Positions 12,141 through 24,014 of a stretch of 64,000 nt of DNA are shown in pieces. The stretch lies in assembly GCF_040939455.1 (NCBI RefSeq), contig NC_134106.1:80793001-80857000 (forward strand), read 5' to 3'. The notes beneath the pieces were generated by a model. The model worked only from the letters and a program-made list of their open reading frames with translations, made no database searches and was not told the origin of the DNA. A program made the position numbers and the translations under genes. The stretch comes from Microcebus murinus (lineage: Eukaryota > Chordata > Mammalia > Primates > Cheirogaleidae). Every line of letters begins with the position of its first letter. Position 1 is the stretch's first letter.

Positions 12141-13158
12141 CTGTTGCATAAGGATGATCACCAGTTGTGTTTGGTGTCACCCTGTGAGTTTGAGTGTCAC
12201 AAGGCTGTGCCCATTATGGCCAATCTGTTGTCTGCACAGCTCCAACGACAGCCAGGCCAGGTCCCAGGAGTGAGCAGGTGCAGCTGGGGGTCAAGGAGGC
12301 CACTCAGGTTGTCAGCGAGTCCCTGCCCACTCTGTCTGACTTAGACTCCCTGCTGCATCCATAGTGCTGCTGGCTTATACCACAACATGGAGGGCTTCAG
12401 GGTCCCTCAGCATGACCCTCTGCCTGCCTCCCTGAAGGTTCCTGGTTTCCTCCCCTCCACCACTGCCAGACTTACCCAGTGTCTGCACAGTGGACCCCAG
12501 ACACTGTCCCTCAAGCCCATCCAGCAGAAAGAGAACCTCAGCCACACTCAGAAGCCCCCAGCCCACCCCTAGCGCTGCTGCTTTCGAAGCCTCTCAGTGG
12601 CTGTTGTCAAATCCAAGGGGCTTGCCAGTGGGTACTGGGCAGGCCACTCGGCACCTGAAGGGAGCCCAGTGACAGGGGAGGCCAGGTGCCTCTGTCCAGA
12701 CTGTCCACAGTCCCCAAGACTGCCACCTGAGTCTGGTCCCGGTCAGCAGGCAATGGGCCAGGTGGGTGGGCTGCCCTTCCCTGCTCCCCAGGCTACACTC
12801 CCAGCCCTACCAGCAAGAGCAGTTCCCACCTGGCAGATGAGGAGGTCTTCCCAGTGTGCACTATGCCATGTCCTCAGGCTCCAGGGCCTGTGCTGGAGGA
12901 TGGTAGCAGGCTGCCCTGCACGAGCCGCTGGCTCGTCAGCGGGCAGCAGTGGGAATGTGACCTCCACAGGACCCTGGTTCCCACTTTCGATTGGTGATGA
13001 TGCCCAAATGGTTGGAGGGTGTCACCCACCGTGCTAGGACCAGGGCTTCCCGCCTGCAAGGTGGAGTTTGAGCCTGCCCCTCAAGCCCTCGTCCCTCATC
13101 CAAGAATCAGCTTCTGCCCTGAGAAATAAAACGTGTGTCCACTCCGGAAAAAAAAAAA
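12141..13158 (+). pseudogene. Processed retrocopy of an unidentified mRNA
   Basis: A GC-rich block of about 1 kb sits between AT-rich L1 pieces and ends like an mRNA: AATAAA at 13125-13130, 17 bases, then an 11-A run at 13148-13158. One frame, 12275-12364, gives 29 codons and a stop (QVQLGVKEATQVVSESLPTL then SDLDSLLHP). It reads like a real C-terminus, acidic with hydrophobic steps. Upstream the plausible coding frame shifts: a different frame holds SPCEFECHKAVPIMANLLSA at about 12,180-12,238. That suggests a broken coding end followed by about 760 bases of 3' UTR. No introns are visible. I could not identify the parent gene. The left boundary is uncertain because no target duplication was found. 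Confidence 0.65.
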
Positions 13159-14097
13159 TGTATAAAACAGGAGAAAATATTCACATGCTACATATCCAAT
13201 AAAGGGCTGATAACTAGAATCTATATAGAACTCAGGAAAATCAGCAAGAAAAAGTCAAACAACCCTATCAAAAAGTGGGCAAAGGACATGAACAGAAACT
13301 TTTCAAAAGAAGATAGACTAATGGCCAAAAAAAAAAAAAAAGAAAAAAAGAAAAAATGCTCAACATTTCTAATCATCAGGGAAATGCAAATCAAAATCAC
13401 AATGAGATATCACTTAACTCCAGTGAGAATGGTTTTTATCAAAATGTCCCAAAACAATAAATGTTGGTGTGGATGCGGAGAGATAGGAACACTCATACAC
13501 TGCTGGTGGGACTGCAAACTAGTACAACCTTTGTGGAAAGTAATATGGAGATATCTTAAAGAGATATGAGTAGATCTATGATTTTATCCAGCAATCCCAC
13601 TACTAAGCATCTACCCAAAGGAAAAAAAGATATTGTATAAAAAAGACATCTGCACTAGAATGTTTATAGCAGCACAATTCACAATTGCAAAGATGTGGAA
13701 ACAACCCAAGTGCCCATCAACACATGAGTGGATTAATAAAATGTGGTATATGTATGCCACGGAGTTCTACTCAGCCACAAGAAACAATGGTAATCTAGCA
13801 CATCTTGTATTATCCTGGATAGAGTTGGAGCCCATTCCACTAAGTGGAGTGTTGCAAGAATGGAAAAATAAGCACCACATGTACTCACCATCAAATTGGT
13901 ATCAACTGATCAACACTTAAGTTCACATATAGTAGTGACATTCAAGAGGTGTCAGGCAGATGGGAGTGGGGAGGAGGGGTTGGGTGCAATTCTCACTGTC
14001 GGGGGGCTAGATGTGCCTGAAGCTCTGACTCAGTGGGGCAAAGGCAATATATGTACCCTAAACATTTGTACCCCCATAATATGTTGAAATAAAAAAA
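13159..14097 (+). mobile_element. L1: Young 5'-truncated L1, ORF2 end and 3' UTR
   Basis: The L1 sequence begins abruptly after the retrocopy poly(A) and covers the ORF2 C-terminus and 3' UTR to AATAAA at about 14,088. The frame from 13,135 (its first codons lie in the retrocopy tail) is open to 13,569. It holds the conserved ORF2 cysteine motif [16 protein letters not shown] at residues 110-125. A second frame, 13,633-13,920, continues with the ORF2-like DICTRMFIAAQFTIAKMW. An in-frame stop at about 13,567 separates the two. The 3' UTR ends with the strepsirrhine-type tail tttgtacccccataatatg at 14065-14083. It is much better preserved than the neighbouring L1 at 11-12 kb. Confidence 0.88.
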
Positions 14098-14850
14098 TTT
14101 TAAAATATATAAAACTTTAATAGGAATGGAAAAGAGATTACAAAAATGCCAGCATTTCATTATCTTATGCAAATTTCATATTTTCATTTACTCGCTAAAT
14201 GAAGCACATGTAACTTGAAATGCTAAATAATTCTACTAGTCTTTGACTAAATCCTCTAAAGAATAAAATGCTGGTGAAAACTCAAAATTGTCTCGTGAGA
14301 TATATATGATCTTGTTATTATTTATCATAGATGTCAAGATCATCGTGGTTAATACCAATTGAAACATTTACAGAATACCATTTAGGTATCTAAATCCATA
14401 AAATCTAATCCATAAAAGCATCAGAGAACATATATTTATGACACCAGGTTATAAAAAAGCCTTATTCAAAATCGTCTTTGTCAAAGTTTGACACTGGATG
14501 AAACACAAAGCTATTCTTGCTAATAGTACAAATTTTGTGCTATGGGCATCATTCAAGTTTTTCCCTTTATCTGAAACCATTGAAAGGAAAATTTATGTAT
14601 GACTCATAGGTTACATTGTACATTTATCATTCTATAAACAAACATCTTAATACTTAAGTGGTATATTGAAGCCATAAATCAAGTCATTATCTCTTATGTA
14701 AACGATCTATTATTTATTATTCACTGATTTAGAAAATTCATTTTTGGGTGTGTGCAATGGGCTTAAGATCAGCCTATAGACACAGATTAGGTTAGAAAAA
14801 TAGAAATATTTTTTCTGTTATCAGGTTTTAATTCTTTTATTGGGGTGGGA
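14098..14850. other. AT-rich DNA, nothing recognised
   Basis: About 750 bases of AT-rich sequence with no repeat family or frame that I can support. Confidence 0.4.
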
Positions 14851-14935
14851 TTTCTATCTCTCTCTCTATATATATATCTCCTGTGTGTCTATGTGTGTGT
14901 GTGCATATATATATATACACACACACATGCACATA
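14850..14935. repeat. TC/TA/GT/CA mixed microsatellite
   Basis: Consecutive tctctctc, tatatata, tgtgtgtg, tatatata and cacacaca runs. The GT run and the later CA run can pair with each other across the TA block. Confidence 0.88.
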
Positions 14936-15165
14936 CAGAATGGATATATATGTATGCTGTATAATTCCATTCATATAAAATTTTAGAAAATGCAAATTAG
15001 CCAATATCAGAAAAGCAGATCCATGGTGGCCTGGGGAGGAGCAGGAGGGATGAATTGCAAAAGGGAGTAAGAAGATTTGGGGGTGGTGGATGTATTATTC
15101 ATTATTTTGGCTGTGGTGCTGGTTTCACAGGTTTATACATAAATCAAAACTCAACAGATACTCCA
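14936..15165 (+). mobile_element. L1: Old L1 3' UTR fragment, sense
   Basis: It follows the classic L1M 3' UTR: tataattccattcatataaa, gtggcctggggaggagcag, then tttggctgtggtgctggttt and cacaggtttatacataaatc. It is similar in age to the L1 at 11.0-12.0 kb and could be its displaced 3' part, which would make 12.05-14.93 kb a composite insertion. Confidence 0.75.
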
Positions 15166-15505
15166 CTCCACAGCTGTTTCCCCAGAGCTGAACCTTTGAA
15201 AATTAAGGCCCTCCCCCCAATGTCTTTTCTCATTGCCACATCACCGGTCAGTCTTTCCCCTGAGTCACACCCACACAATTCTTGCACAGCAAGTAATGAT
15301 AATGCCATTTTTTTTTTTTTTGTGGTAATTATGGGAAAAAGACGAAAGAAAACACCCAACTTTTGTTCATGACAAAAAGGGGTTGCAGCGATGATAAAGA
15401 ATGCAGGAAAAGAGACCAATTTATCTGTTAGGAAAAAAATTCCACTTGTTTGTAAATTTTGTCCCATCTGGTGGAGTACCATTACAACATGTTTTCTTTT
15501 ACTTT

Positions 15506-15681
15506 AAAAACAAGAAGACAATAATGAGTGAGATGTGCAACATTTGGGGGATGGTCATGCTTGAAGCTCTGACTCGAGGGGGGAGTGGGTGTCACGGGCA
15601 ATATACGTAACCTTAACATTTGTACCCCCATAATATGCTGGAATAAAAAAAAGAAGAGAAAGAAAAAAAACAAGAAGACAA
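15506..15681 (+). mobile_element. L1: 144-bp L1 3'-end stub with duplication
   Basis: An extremely 5'-truncated L1 (15522-15665) made only of 3' UTR. It shares cttgaagctctgactc and the 19-nt tail tttgtacccccataatatg (15619-15637) with the element at 13,159-14,097. It is flanked by a perfect 16-bp duplication, aaaaacaagaagacaa, at 15506-15521 and 15666-15681, so both ends are certain. Confidence 0.92.
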
Positions 15682-15959
15682 GAGAGGGGCATTGATTAGT
15701 TTTTAATTTTTAGATTAAGGACTACTTGAAATTTACAAAGAATGTTGTTTTATATATATGTAAGGCCTTAAGTTAAAAAAACCATGCTTCCATGAACTTG
15801 CTAAGTAATTTGAGAAATAGAACATCATCATCATCTTTGAAGTCTCCTGTATGGTCCTCATCCTACCTTCCTGCTTTCCCCTCAGACATACTCTCCTGAA
15901 TGTTAGCACTTTTATAGTTTTAGTATTTATGTTTATATATCAAAAATACTCCTTGCTTC
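15682..15959. other. Short unassigned stretch
   Basis: About 280 bases with no gene or repeat that I can name. Confidence 0.4.
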
Positions 15960-16900
15960 ATTCATTTTTTATTTTATGAAAATATTGAATTATTCTTGCT
16001 TTTTTCATTTTACATTTTGTTTTGAAGCTATCTAATTCCGTGTGGATACATGTAGCAGAACTTAGTTTTCACTGCTGTGTCATAGTGAATGGTGTGAATC
16101 TACTATAATAATATATCCATTCACCTATCAATGGATTTGGGGGATTTTCCTGGATTTTTGCTGTTATGAAAAATGTTTCCATGAGTGTTCATGTACTTGC
16201 CTCACAGGGTATGTATGCATGGCATTCTTTAGGCAAAGTACAAGCTGAATCTTGGGGTAGGCACGTGTTCAAATTCTTTTCCAAAGCAGTTGTAATGATT
16301 TATATCATATCACATCAAATGGAGTTTCTACTTGTTGCCAACATCTGGTTTGTTACACTTAAAATTTTTTTTTTCCATCTAGCAAATGTAAAATAGTGTC
16401 TCATTTGTGTTTCTAATTTCTGGGTTTTAAAGTAGGGTATGTTTTCATTTAGTTTATAGGCCTTTTAAGTTTTCTCCTCTGTAAAATTCCATGTTTTTGT
16501 CTTTTTGTCCATTTTAATATTTATTTGTCTCTCTTTTCCTAACTGATTTTAGGAGTTCTTTATGTGTTTTTGATATTAATTCTCTATAAGTTATTTGTGT
16601 TACAAATATCTTCCACTTCTGGCTTGTCTTTCACTTTTTTAAAATGATGTCTTTTGGTGAATAGAAGCTTTAATTGTAATGTAGGCAAATTTATCAATCT
16701 TCATATATTTTTAAGGCTTTTGAGTTTTTTTAAAACTTTTTTTTACCATCTTGATATTTTCTTATTTTAGATAAAGCTATTCTTTTATATTTTATTCTTA
16801 AAGATGGGAAATTTTGTTTTTGTCCAAGATTCATCTGAAATCAATTTTGTTTCCTTCATGGCATGAGATAAAAAGCCAATTCTATTTTCTTAGCATATGC
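15960..16900 (-). mobile_element. L1: Antisense L1 ORF2 3' part
   Basis: Reversed L1 ORF2. Examples are atccattcacctatcaatgg, ttgctgttatgaaaaatgtt and the spacer-to-ORF end block ggagttctttatgtgttttt with ttctctataagttatttgtg. It is old and AT-rich. Confidence 0.7.
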
Positions 16901-16984
16901 TTTACTGGTTGTTCCAGACATTTTTTATTAAGTAGTCTGCATTGCTACCTCTGCCACATGCTAACTTTCCATACACAATTGTCA

Positions 16985-17315
16985 GGATAGGAAACATGCA
17001 GTAACAACGCCTGAAATCCCAGTGACTTACCACAGCAAAAGTTTGTTCCTCACACTTGTTAATTCTGATGTCGATCGGTGGCTCTTTTGAGTGGCTCTCT
17101 TACAAAGGTGACTTTCTAAGGGATCCCGGCTGCTTCCTTCTTGCAATCCTACAATCTTGGAATTCTTTCCTTCCAGTTTCACATATGAGAGAAACAGAAG
17201 GATGGAATTCACATTTGCTCTTAACTGCCTTAAACTGCCTAAGTTTGCTAAACTCTATTATTAATTCTAATATTTGGTCAGTTGATTTTGGGGTGTTTAT
17301 CATGTAGACAAGTCA
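16985..17315 (+). mobile_element. MaLR-like LTR fragment
   Basis: The run gtaacaacgcctgaaatccc, agtgacttaccacagcaaaa and gtttgttcctcacacttgtt resembles the start of MLT1-type LTRs ('acaaattaccacaaactcagtggcttaaaacaacag'). It sits inside the antisense L1, consistent with insertion there. It is diverged and the family is not certain. Confidence 0.4.
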
Positions 17316-17319
17316 TATT

Positions 17320-18960
17320 GTCTTCAAACTATAACAGCTTTTTTCATTATTGCAGTACTTTTTGCTTTTGTTTATTTTCTTATCTTATTGCATTGGATTG
17401 CATCGCCAGTAAAACATTAAATAAAAGAATTGATAATGATAATTTTTATCTTGTTTCTTATTTAGAGAGAATCAATGTTTTACAGGGTATACCATTTACT
17501 TGCAGGTTTTCTGCAGACATCCTTTATTGGGTTAAAAATGGACTCTTTTCTTCCTGGTTTACCAAGAGAACATCAAGGATGAATACTGGGTATTAGGAAA
17601 AACTAGTATGCATCTACTAATTTCAGTTTTTGTCCTTAATCTTCAATATGACATATAATATTAATAGATTTCCTGAGATTAAGCCATCCTTACATTCCTG
17701 GGATAATCCCAACATGGTCATGGATTCTTATCTTTTTAAAATCCCCACTGATTATACATTGAAAATTTTTTTTATTTTAGAATTTATACTTCTAGGTTGA
17801 AATATAATTTTATTTTCTTATACTGGATTTTTCTAATTTTGGTGTTAATGGTGTTCCAGCTTCATAGAATACATTAAAATGTGCGTTTTTTTATTTGAAT
17901 TTTTATCCTCTGAAAGAATTTGTGTAAGGTTGGAATTATCTATTGCTTGAATATTTGGTAGAACTCATTCAAATTATCATTTAGATAAAATATTTTCTTT
18001 GTAGAAATTGTATATAATATGGATTAAACATTTAATATTATATGAGACTATTTGAATTTTAAATTTTATCTTTAGTCAATTTTAAGTTTTTTTTTAATTA
18101 GTTGCTTGATCTAAATTTTCAAATTTATTGGCTTAAAGTGGTTTTTGTAGCTTTTATCTTAAAATGTTGCCATATCCATGGTCATGTGTTGTTGTTCATT
18201 CCTAGTAATTTATAAAGTTTTTTTCCTTTCATCAATATTTCCAGAAGCCTGTCAATTGTATTAGTCATTTTTTGGTTAGGGCATTATTGATCTGCTATAC
18301 TTTATTTTTGTTTTCCATGTTATTGATTTATGTTTTCATATTTATTATTTTCTTCTTTTCCTTTCTTTGAATTATTCTACATTCTTTGCTTAACTTCTTA
18401 CATAGAGTGCTGAACTCATTAATTTTTAGCCTTTTTTCTAACATATGCCCTCAAGACTAAAAATGCTTCCTCTATGTACTGTTAGTTTTGATATGTAGTT
18501 TTTAAAATTTTTCATTTAATTTTAAGTGCATTGTAATTTGCATTATTACCTAGCAGTTGGGTAGAAATGTATGTTTACATCTCTAAATATGTTTGTGTCT
18601 TTGCTATTGACTTTTTTCTAACTTAATTGTGTTGTAGTAACAAACTGTGGTCTGTATCTGATACCAATATTTTCAAATTTGCTTGAAATTTATCTTAAGG
18701 CCTGATACGTGTTCAATTTTAATTAATAGTACCCATGATTTCTTTTAAAAATCTTCCTGAGTATTTATTTTATTCTCTGCCCCTTACTACATTTTGATTT
18801 TCTTTAAAATTTTTAAAGCATAGATATACATTTGCTTTATATTGTATATTTGATCCTTTCAGTATTTGAAGATTTATTTTCACCAGCCTAGTTCTTTTCT
18901 TTCTGTGTGTGTGGAGGCTTAACAGCTTATATCCTTGTGTGTTGTTTGGTTTTTGACTGT
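17320..18960 (-). mobile_element. L1: Antisense L1 ORF2, reverse transcriptase part
   Basis: This resumes reversed L1 ORF2. The tags tttattgggttaaaaatgga, catccttacattcctgggat and aaatcccaacatggtcatgga-like text correspond to the strand opposite the reverse transcriptase. It is probably the same element as 15,960-16,900, split by the LTR-like piece. No intact frame remains. Confidence 0.68.
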
Positions 18961-20284
18961 AAAGTCATGTTTGTTTGAAACCTATAAGTGAAAAATTTTT
19001 GAGAATACATTTCTCCCAGGTAATATTTACATTCCCCCTGTACCAAGGCCTTAGCTCTACTTTAAATTGGTTTGTAGCTTTTCAGACCATATAAACATGT
19101 ATAAAATCCAGTTCAAACCCGTGTCAAGGTGTGCCAGGAACTACATATTACCTCGGGAGACTTCCGTATTAACCTGCACCTGGAGATCAGGCAGAGATAA
19201 CTCATTTTCTCGGCCGTTTGCCTCTGGGAGTTTTTTCTTAGTTCATACTTTCTTGAAGGCTTTAAATCTTTCTAACTTCTACCTTTATATCTGAGATGCT
19301 TTTAATCTAGTTTTTTTTATCCTCTAAAAGATAAAATATATGATATATATATGATATATAAGCTACATATATATAGCTTAAAGTTTTGTCCTCAGTCTGC
19401 TAGCAGAACTGGTCCCAAGTCCATTTGCTGGAAATCCCTGGTCATTGGTTTTTCATATAAACCATTAAATACACCAATATTTGCTTATATGTTATTATGC
19501 TATTTCAACCTTCTGTCATATAAAATATTAATGGTGACCGAACAAAGCGTCTTTTTTCTCCTCCTTGCTGTAAAGAAAGATTTTAACATAAAATCTAGCT
19601 TGCTGGGGAAACATTCACTGGTGATTTAAAGAATCAAATGTAAAGAGAAACATGAAAGAAAAAGAAAGCCATTATAGTGCCTTCATGGATGGGGTCGGGG
19701 GAAGGATGAGGGGGCTTAGGGGGCTTCACGCTTGTGCCTGGTGATGGGGGTTAAGGGAAGCGTCCGTGTGGGGAGAGATGGGAGCTCCACTTTGGTGTGA
19801 GCCAAGCTGAGTGTGTGGCAACTCCTCCCGCCTGGCCACCTGTGTTTAAAAATCTCTCACAGTCTCAGGACACAACTCTGGGCCCATACCCTGCTGTCCT
19901 TAACTTCGGGGTTCCCCGAAAGCAGGGTTTTCTGGGGTATATACTCAGGCCCAGCACGGCACCTGACACACGTCTGCAGTAGGTGAGTCCTGAACCCCTG
20001 CAAGGAGAAGCGCTCAGCAGGGGTTGTCTGTCCTGAACTCAGACAGAGCCCGGGCTAGAAATCCAGTCTACGTCCTTGTCCTCCCAGAGGATGATGGTCA
20101 AGAAGAGCAGGGTTCAGGGCGGCTGTGGTTCTTGGGGAGTCTGGAAGTTAGAAGGCGGAAGTAGACTCAGAGGACAGAAGGGGACACGCCCAGAGAGACA
20201 GAAGGAAAACCAGGGTAGAGGTAGATTGTACTTTGTAATTGTGTTTAAACAGTGCATTGCTTTTTTTAAAAGAACAAAGAAAGT
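18961..20284. other. Mostly unique DNA
   Basis: No gene seen. The first part is AT-rich with a TA-rich patch at 19,333-19,378. From about 19,690 to 20,220 it turns GC-richer (ggggtcggggg, agggggcttagggggc), with guanine runs that could form a quadruplex. I could not find an exon that I trust. Confidence 0.4.
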
Positions 20285-20525
20285 TACAGATAATAACAAA
20301 TGTTAACTCTCCATGCCAGGCGCTGCTGTCTCTGTGTTATCTCACCTGAAATTCTCCATAACGCAGTGAAGTAAATACAAATACTCGTTGCCATTTTGCA
20401 GATGAAAACCTAAGGCACAGAGAGGCTAAGAAACTTGCTCGGGGCCACGCAGCTGGTAAGAGGTAAAGCTGGGCTGTTTGTCTGCAGAGAGTGACCTCAA
20501 AGCCAATGAGCTCGAGTCCTAGGTA
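20285..20525 (+). repeat. MIR: MIR SINE, near full length
   Basis: It follows MIR from the 'ttactctgtgccaggc' block (catgccaggcgctgctgtct), through gccattttgcagatgaaaac and ggcacagagaggctaagaaa, to gccacgcagctggtaagagg. It is one of the better preserved MIRs in the window. Confidence 0.85.
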
Positions 20526-22879
20526 TAGGCCTGAAAAGTAATTGAACCATAGTTTCTGGCTTTTGCAGCTAGTTCTCAGCTTGAAAACTCTTATGTGTCA
20601 TTTCACTCTGTGCCTTGTTTTACGGAGGAGAGTGGAGAGGTGAGCAGAGAGACAAAGGGACTCAGGAATTTCTTAGAGAGGCAGTTTGAGGGGAAGCCAC
20701 CGGAATCATTTTAAAGTCAGAATTATGCAAGGGAACACGATCCCGTTAGGACTCCTCCACGTTGGGGGAACAGGAGATGAAGTAATGGCGTTGAACTGAT
20801 GTTTAAAGGAGAACTATTTATTACAAAAGAACAACAGGTTTGAAGTTGAGTAAGTGACTGAGTAAACATGCAGTCTCACAAGCCTTTTGTTAACCACTGG
20901 GAACATTCAAAGAGCTTTTTATTTTTGTGATTTCCATAAAGCATGTTTGCAGCAAGCTAGAAAATGAATGTGTTCTCTCACTCATGAAATCTTCATCTGT
21001 GAGGACGTCATATAATAGACGTGGAAAATGCCATTTTCTGGCGCCACGCACATATGCACACCTCCCAATGTATCTGACAATGATGGCTCTTAAAATGAAG
21101 CAAATCAAGCTAATATATTATACCGTCTGTGTTGGATGTGATGTTATTTATAGCCCCTTCGTGTACCAGCTCCAGAAGGGACCTGGGGCACAATAGTGTT
21201 TAATTTGCAGTGACTGAGGCTTTCATTTCATGTTCTACAAATGTTTGAAGTTTTTCACTGGAAGCAATGCACACTTTTGCTAAGATATCTGTGACACACG
21301 GAAAAGAATAAGGAAGAAGAAAACAACCGTGTATTCGCAACAATTCCTTCCCTCCCTAATAACCACTGTGAAAACAGTGGAAGTGTCTCTCTATCCACCC
21401 TTCTAACACGTAGTGTGTGGATTAAAATCTTTTTTCTTTCCAAATATAAAACATAACTCATAAAGAGAGTTAAGACTCTGAAGAAGTGGACTGTGTCAGA
21501 GTAGGAGGTCATTTGTAGCTGCAGTGGCATCCAGGCGACTTGTAAGTGGCAGTAAAGAGTTTGTCTCCTGCTTGGTTTTGACTGCTGAGAAGCTGGAGAA
21601 GCACTTTCAACAGTCAAGAATTCTGGAATAAATTGCTTTTCATCAATTCTCTATTTAATGTCATTGTACACAGCACTAAAAATTATGATCACGACAGCCA
21701 TGTAATAAGCATAAAAAAACTACTGTGGCACGTTTAGTCCAAAGATATTACACAGACATATGCATGTAGAAGCAGAAAAAAAAAAAGTAGATGAAAATAT
21801 TCCAAAATGCTAACATTGATGGGGATTAGGTGGCAAGAGCTTTTCAACCTTGTCTTTATTTCTTTATTTTTTGTATCTTCTGTATTGTGGATATATTTTT
21901 GTAATGAAAACATTTTTAAAATCTACACTAATCAGAATCTTTGAACTCTTCCTACAGATTTAGATTTTCTGCCTTGTGCCAGAAAGTGCTTGAAGACAAT
22001 ACAGTCTCACACAACATTTCACAGCACAATAAATCAGATAGATTTATTGGGCTGTGACTCATCTTTAGAACTTGACATATGATGAATGCAAGTAACATGT
22101 CATCTTACCTTATTTAAACATAATAACTTCCTTATTTACTGAAAGAACTGAAAATGGCATTGCATGCAAAGTTCACAAAAGTGTACAACTAAGCACTGCA
22201 ATAGAATACAAGAGAAAGAAAAGGAATTAAAGTTTGTAGATACAAATTCTAATTTTGGATTTACCCATATTAGCCTCGGTTTCATATTTTAAAATGTGAA
22301 TAATGAGAAAATGCCCTGTCTTAGCACTCAGATTTGTCATGAGGGCAAAACAGAACAAAATAACCCCAAAACTGAGCCCCAAAATTAGAGGGTCTGGGAG
22401 AGTTGGTGAAAGCAGTTTCTCTTAGATCTTCATGCACATCCAAGTGGCCTCTGAATACTTTACTGGGGCAAACACACTATTTTTGGATTTGGCATGTTTC
22501 ATAGCTGAGCGTTGTAGCACTACAAAGGTCTTTCTTACATTGGCTTCCTGAACTTTCTATCCCTTTGTTCTGTTTCACCTCTGGGGTAGGTAGCTCAGCC
22601 CTTAGCATGGCCTGATGGCTTCCAGGTGTGCAGGTATCAATCCTCTTAGCCTACAGGCTGGGAGAGCATTTGGAAAGCACAGCTCCGAGGACAGCCTGGC
22701 TCATGTTTGAAGTTACACTTCCACCAGGGCAGCCAGCACATGGTCTCCTACCACATACAGTGATTAGTCAATCAAGACTCTAGCATTTGTTCGGTTTTGT
22801 TTTCCACCAGTGCTTTGCTGTGTGTGCCCTGCCTGTACTTTCAAAATTAGGTTTGGGAAGTAAGAGTGGGATTTTAGAT
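20526..22879. other. Mostly unique DNA
   Basis: No gene that I can support. Two patches (21,245-21,480 and 21,770-21,930) have the wording of old LINE or MER 3' ends (taataaccactgtgaaaaca; gtattgtggatatatttttg) but I cannot assign them. The 120-codon minus frame at 21,255-21,617 crosses this material and is not a gene in my view. Confidence 0.4.
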
Positions 22880-23740
22880 TTGTCTGTATTAAGTTTCATG
22901 GTGTTAGATTTGGCCTGTGGTTCCATCTAATGGCATCCCTAGTTGGAGGCCTGATTTGCTCACTCAGTGAAGTCAAGTCCATTTTAACTCCAGGTCTTCC
23001 AGAATGCAAAATCTTTCTAGCTCTGCCCTTGTGCTGTTCTGCACCTCCCAGCTCCTGGATTGGCCTCGAGGCATTTTCCTTTCCTATATGCACAGCCTCC
23101 AGGAATGCTACCAGGATCCACCTGGATACCAGCTGGTTCCTTTTTGCCAATGCTCACTTGAAAATTTTAGGGGGCTTCAAGTTCCAGTTTGGCTTTCTAA
23201 CTTTGAATTTGCTTTTCTTGGGGAAATGCATTCCTTCCCACTTACTCTCCCTGCTATCCTGCATCCCTCTGCTCCAGACTCTCCACACCTGAAGGGTGAC
23301 TGTGACCATGTCCATGCCCAGCCCGGCTGCCTCTTTCCTGGGAGGAGAGACCACTACGCACCAGTGGGCCAGGATGACCAAGTCCGAAGCCTGAGGCTTT
23401 CTAGTAGAGCCCACGCTCCAGATTGACCCATTTATCCTGGAGAGTGGGCTTGCATGGCTGTGTCTAACTCTACTGACCACGTTCTTCATCTTGCTCACAA
23501 GACAGATGTTTGCAAATGTTGCCATGAAGTCCCATTCACTAGGTCCTCAGTGTTCTGCCTAATGTCCTCATCTAAAACCCCATCAAACAAAAGGCTGAAT
23601 GAGCTTCACCAGACCTGGCTTCTTCTTAGTCACTTAGTGCTTTCTCTTAGCAATCACGGCTTCATTAAATGCTAAATGACTATCCCCGTAATAATTCATC
23701 TAGAATCCTTCCTGTTCCCTGATAGAGCTTGCAAAATCCC
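22880..23740 (-). mobile_element. Ancient CR1/L3-type LINE relic
   Basis: The plus strand matches the antisense text of a very old CR1-clade reverse transcriptase, in the correct order over about 850 bases. The tags are gttagatttggcctgtggtt (22,903), a gattgacccatttatcctgg block (23,423), catcttgctcacaagacaga (23,487) and tgttgccatgaagtcccatt (23,517). They continue with agacctggcttcttcttagt (23,610), agcaatcacggcttcattaa (23,650) and cgtaataattcatctagaat (23,687). Each corresponds to a known piece of the family ('ccatcttgtccacaag', 'gctcttagtgatcactgcttcc', 'aataatccattctagaattttgc'). The assignment is from memory of the family layout and needs an alignment. Such length is unusual for so old an element. 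Open frames of up to 140 codons on both strands here are incidental. Confidence 0.55.
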
Positions 23741-24014
23741 CACACCCAGTAATGGATGTGGAAGCTGCCTGTCTGCAGGGATGGGGTATTAAGGGACGGC
23801 AGTCTCCTCAGAGTCTGGGAGCGTCACGGGGATGGTCTGAACTGTTCACGTGTCACTCACTGCCAGGAGCGAGAGCGGAGCAGCAAGCGGGTCACCGAGC
23901 CAGATTCTCCCAGAGCCCGACCACAAAGGCGGCAAGGCAGCCGTCAGGCGCAGTGTGGTCACTTTTCTGAGTTAAACTAACAGAGTGTGTCACTGGAAGG
24001 CGTGTTAGTGATCA

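Noticed and set aside
12012..12344. 110-codon frame starting in the TA/CA tract
   Set aside because: The first third is microsatellite (Y/I/H/T repeats). It merely runs into the retrocopy.
23004..23426. 140-codon frame near 23 kb as a gene
   Set aside because: Lies on the antisense strand of the CR1/L3-like relic; no conserved domain in this frame.
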